The notes under the pieces: model-generated
Told to the model about the DNA's origin: nothing
What the model saw: the letters and a program-made list of their open reading frames with translations, nothing else
Databases searched by the model: none
Program-made: the position numbers and the translations under genes
Assembly (NCBI RefSeq): GCF_042685105.1
Contig: NZ_JBHUMO010000037.1
Span: 1 to 32,565 of the forward strand
DNA length: 32,565 bases
Reading direction: 5' to 3'
Origin: Enterococcus_G camelliae
Lineage (GTDB): Bacteria > Bacillota > Bacilli > Lactobacillales > Enterococcaceae
Shown: one piece after another, positions 32,238 through 32,565 of the stretch
Layout of the letters: each line of letters begins with the position of its first letter
How positions within the stretch are numbered: the first letter of the stretch is position 1

Positions 32238-32565
32238 TGTATTTTGCAAGGCTTTTATACATAAAATTGCAGAGAAAAACTACACAGCGCTGCATCCTGA
32301 AATGATTCTTTGATTAGTTTGATTTTGATAGAGCATTTTTTAATCGGAAGCTCTCACCGGTGAAGCTTAGAATGTGTGCATGATGAATCAGACGATCCAC
32401 CAATGCCGCTGTTAATCGAGGATCAATGAAAATCTTATTCCATTGACTGAACTCTAAATTACTAGTTAAAATGACGCTTTTTGTCTCATACCAATCACTG
32501 ATTAATTGGAAAAGCAGCTCAGCTCCTTCCTTAGTAAAAGGGACATACCCCATTTCATCAAGAAT
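32238..32565 (-). mobile_element. IS21-family element, istB end (continues beyond window)
   Basis: The terminus TGTATTTTGCAAGGC starts at 32,238 and the istB stop is 76 bp inside it. The remainder of the element, including istA, lies off the right edge. The same terminus at 22,241 shows at least two copies in this region. The insertion has cut the gene ending at 32,062. Confidence 0.85.
32314..32565 (-). CDS. istB: IS21-family helper ATPase IstB (C-terminal part)
   Basis: The last 83 codons of istB, open to the window edge. ILDEMGYVPFTKEGAELLFQ includes the Walker B aspartate region, followed by SVILTSNLEFSQWNKIF (sensor-type Ser-Asn), DPRLTAALVDRLIHHAHIL and SFRLKN, all typical of IstB. IstB is the AAA+ ATPase that assists the IstA transposase. 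The frame shown begins inside the gene, and the Walker A part lies outside the window. Confidence 0.92.
   Translation of the reverse strand: MLDEMGYVPFTKEGAELLFQLISDWYETKSVILTSNLEFSQWNKIFIDPRLTAALVDRLIHHAHILSFTGESFRLKNALSKSN

Noticed and set aside
1..32565. CRISPR array, tRNA or rRNA genes
   Set aside because: No regularly spaced repeats and no cloverleaf or rRNA-like segments were seen by eye on either strand; the only long repeats are the fic copies, the rpsI scars and the IS end.

Overview
The window looks like a low-to-moderate GC lactic-acid-type Firmicute chromosome, most probably Enterococcus. The support is the Firmicute T-box and TPP leaders, the ECF-type vitamin transporters, the trehalose PTS, strong AGGAGG-type ribosome sites, and a ribosomal protein S9 tail of the type KPGLKKARKASQFSKR. 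The species cannot be fixed from the sequence alone.

Left part (1-19,500) is ordinary metabolic chromosome. It holds a truncated sugar-binding lipoprotein gene under LacI-type operators. Next is an mtnU-mtnE pair (last step of methionine salvage) behind a complete T-box leader, then a decayed lactate-oxidase gene. A trehalose module follows (treA, treP and the divergent regulator treR), then a uracil-DNA-glycosylase-like gene, a HAD phosphatase and a glycerophosphodiester phosphodiesterase. An eight-gene minus-strand thiamine salvage operon (ykoE-ykoD-ykoC-tenA-thiW-thiM-thiE-thiD) comes next, nearly every junction overlapping, led by a TPP riboswitch with a clear terminator. A cyclase-family hydrolase gene on the plus strand closes this part.

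From about 19,500 to the right end the DNA becomes more AT-rich and mosaic. There is a hydrolase remnant, an orphan bacteriocin-immunity-like gene, and two diverged copies of a ~165-bp segment (20,488-20,651 and 23,841-24,005) that each contain the 3' end of rpsI (S9). These look like attachment-site scars of mobile islands stacked at rpsI. Between them lie a truncated fic gene, a possible glycosyltransferase, an IS21-type end running into a 10-N assembly gap, and an intact fic gene preceded by three copies of a 12-bp operator-like motif.

Right of the second scar is a defence-like cluster. One minus-strand operon encodes an unusual C5-cytosine methyltransferase, a nucleotidyltransferase-fold protein and a DUF262 protein. 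Divergent from it is a second C5 methyltransferase, which converges on an XRE regulator plus MvaI/BcnI-like endonuclease operon. I read the second set as a restriction-modification system for a CCNGG-like site. The first three genes are the best candidate for an undescribed system. The window ends in two unrecognised small genes, a gene cut by another copy of the IS21-type element, and that element's istB.
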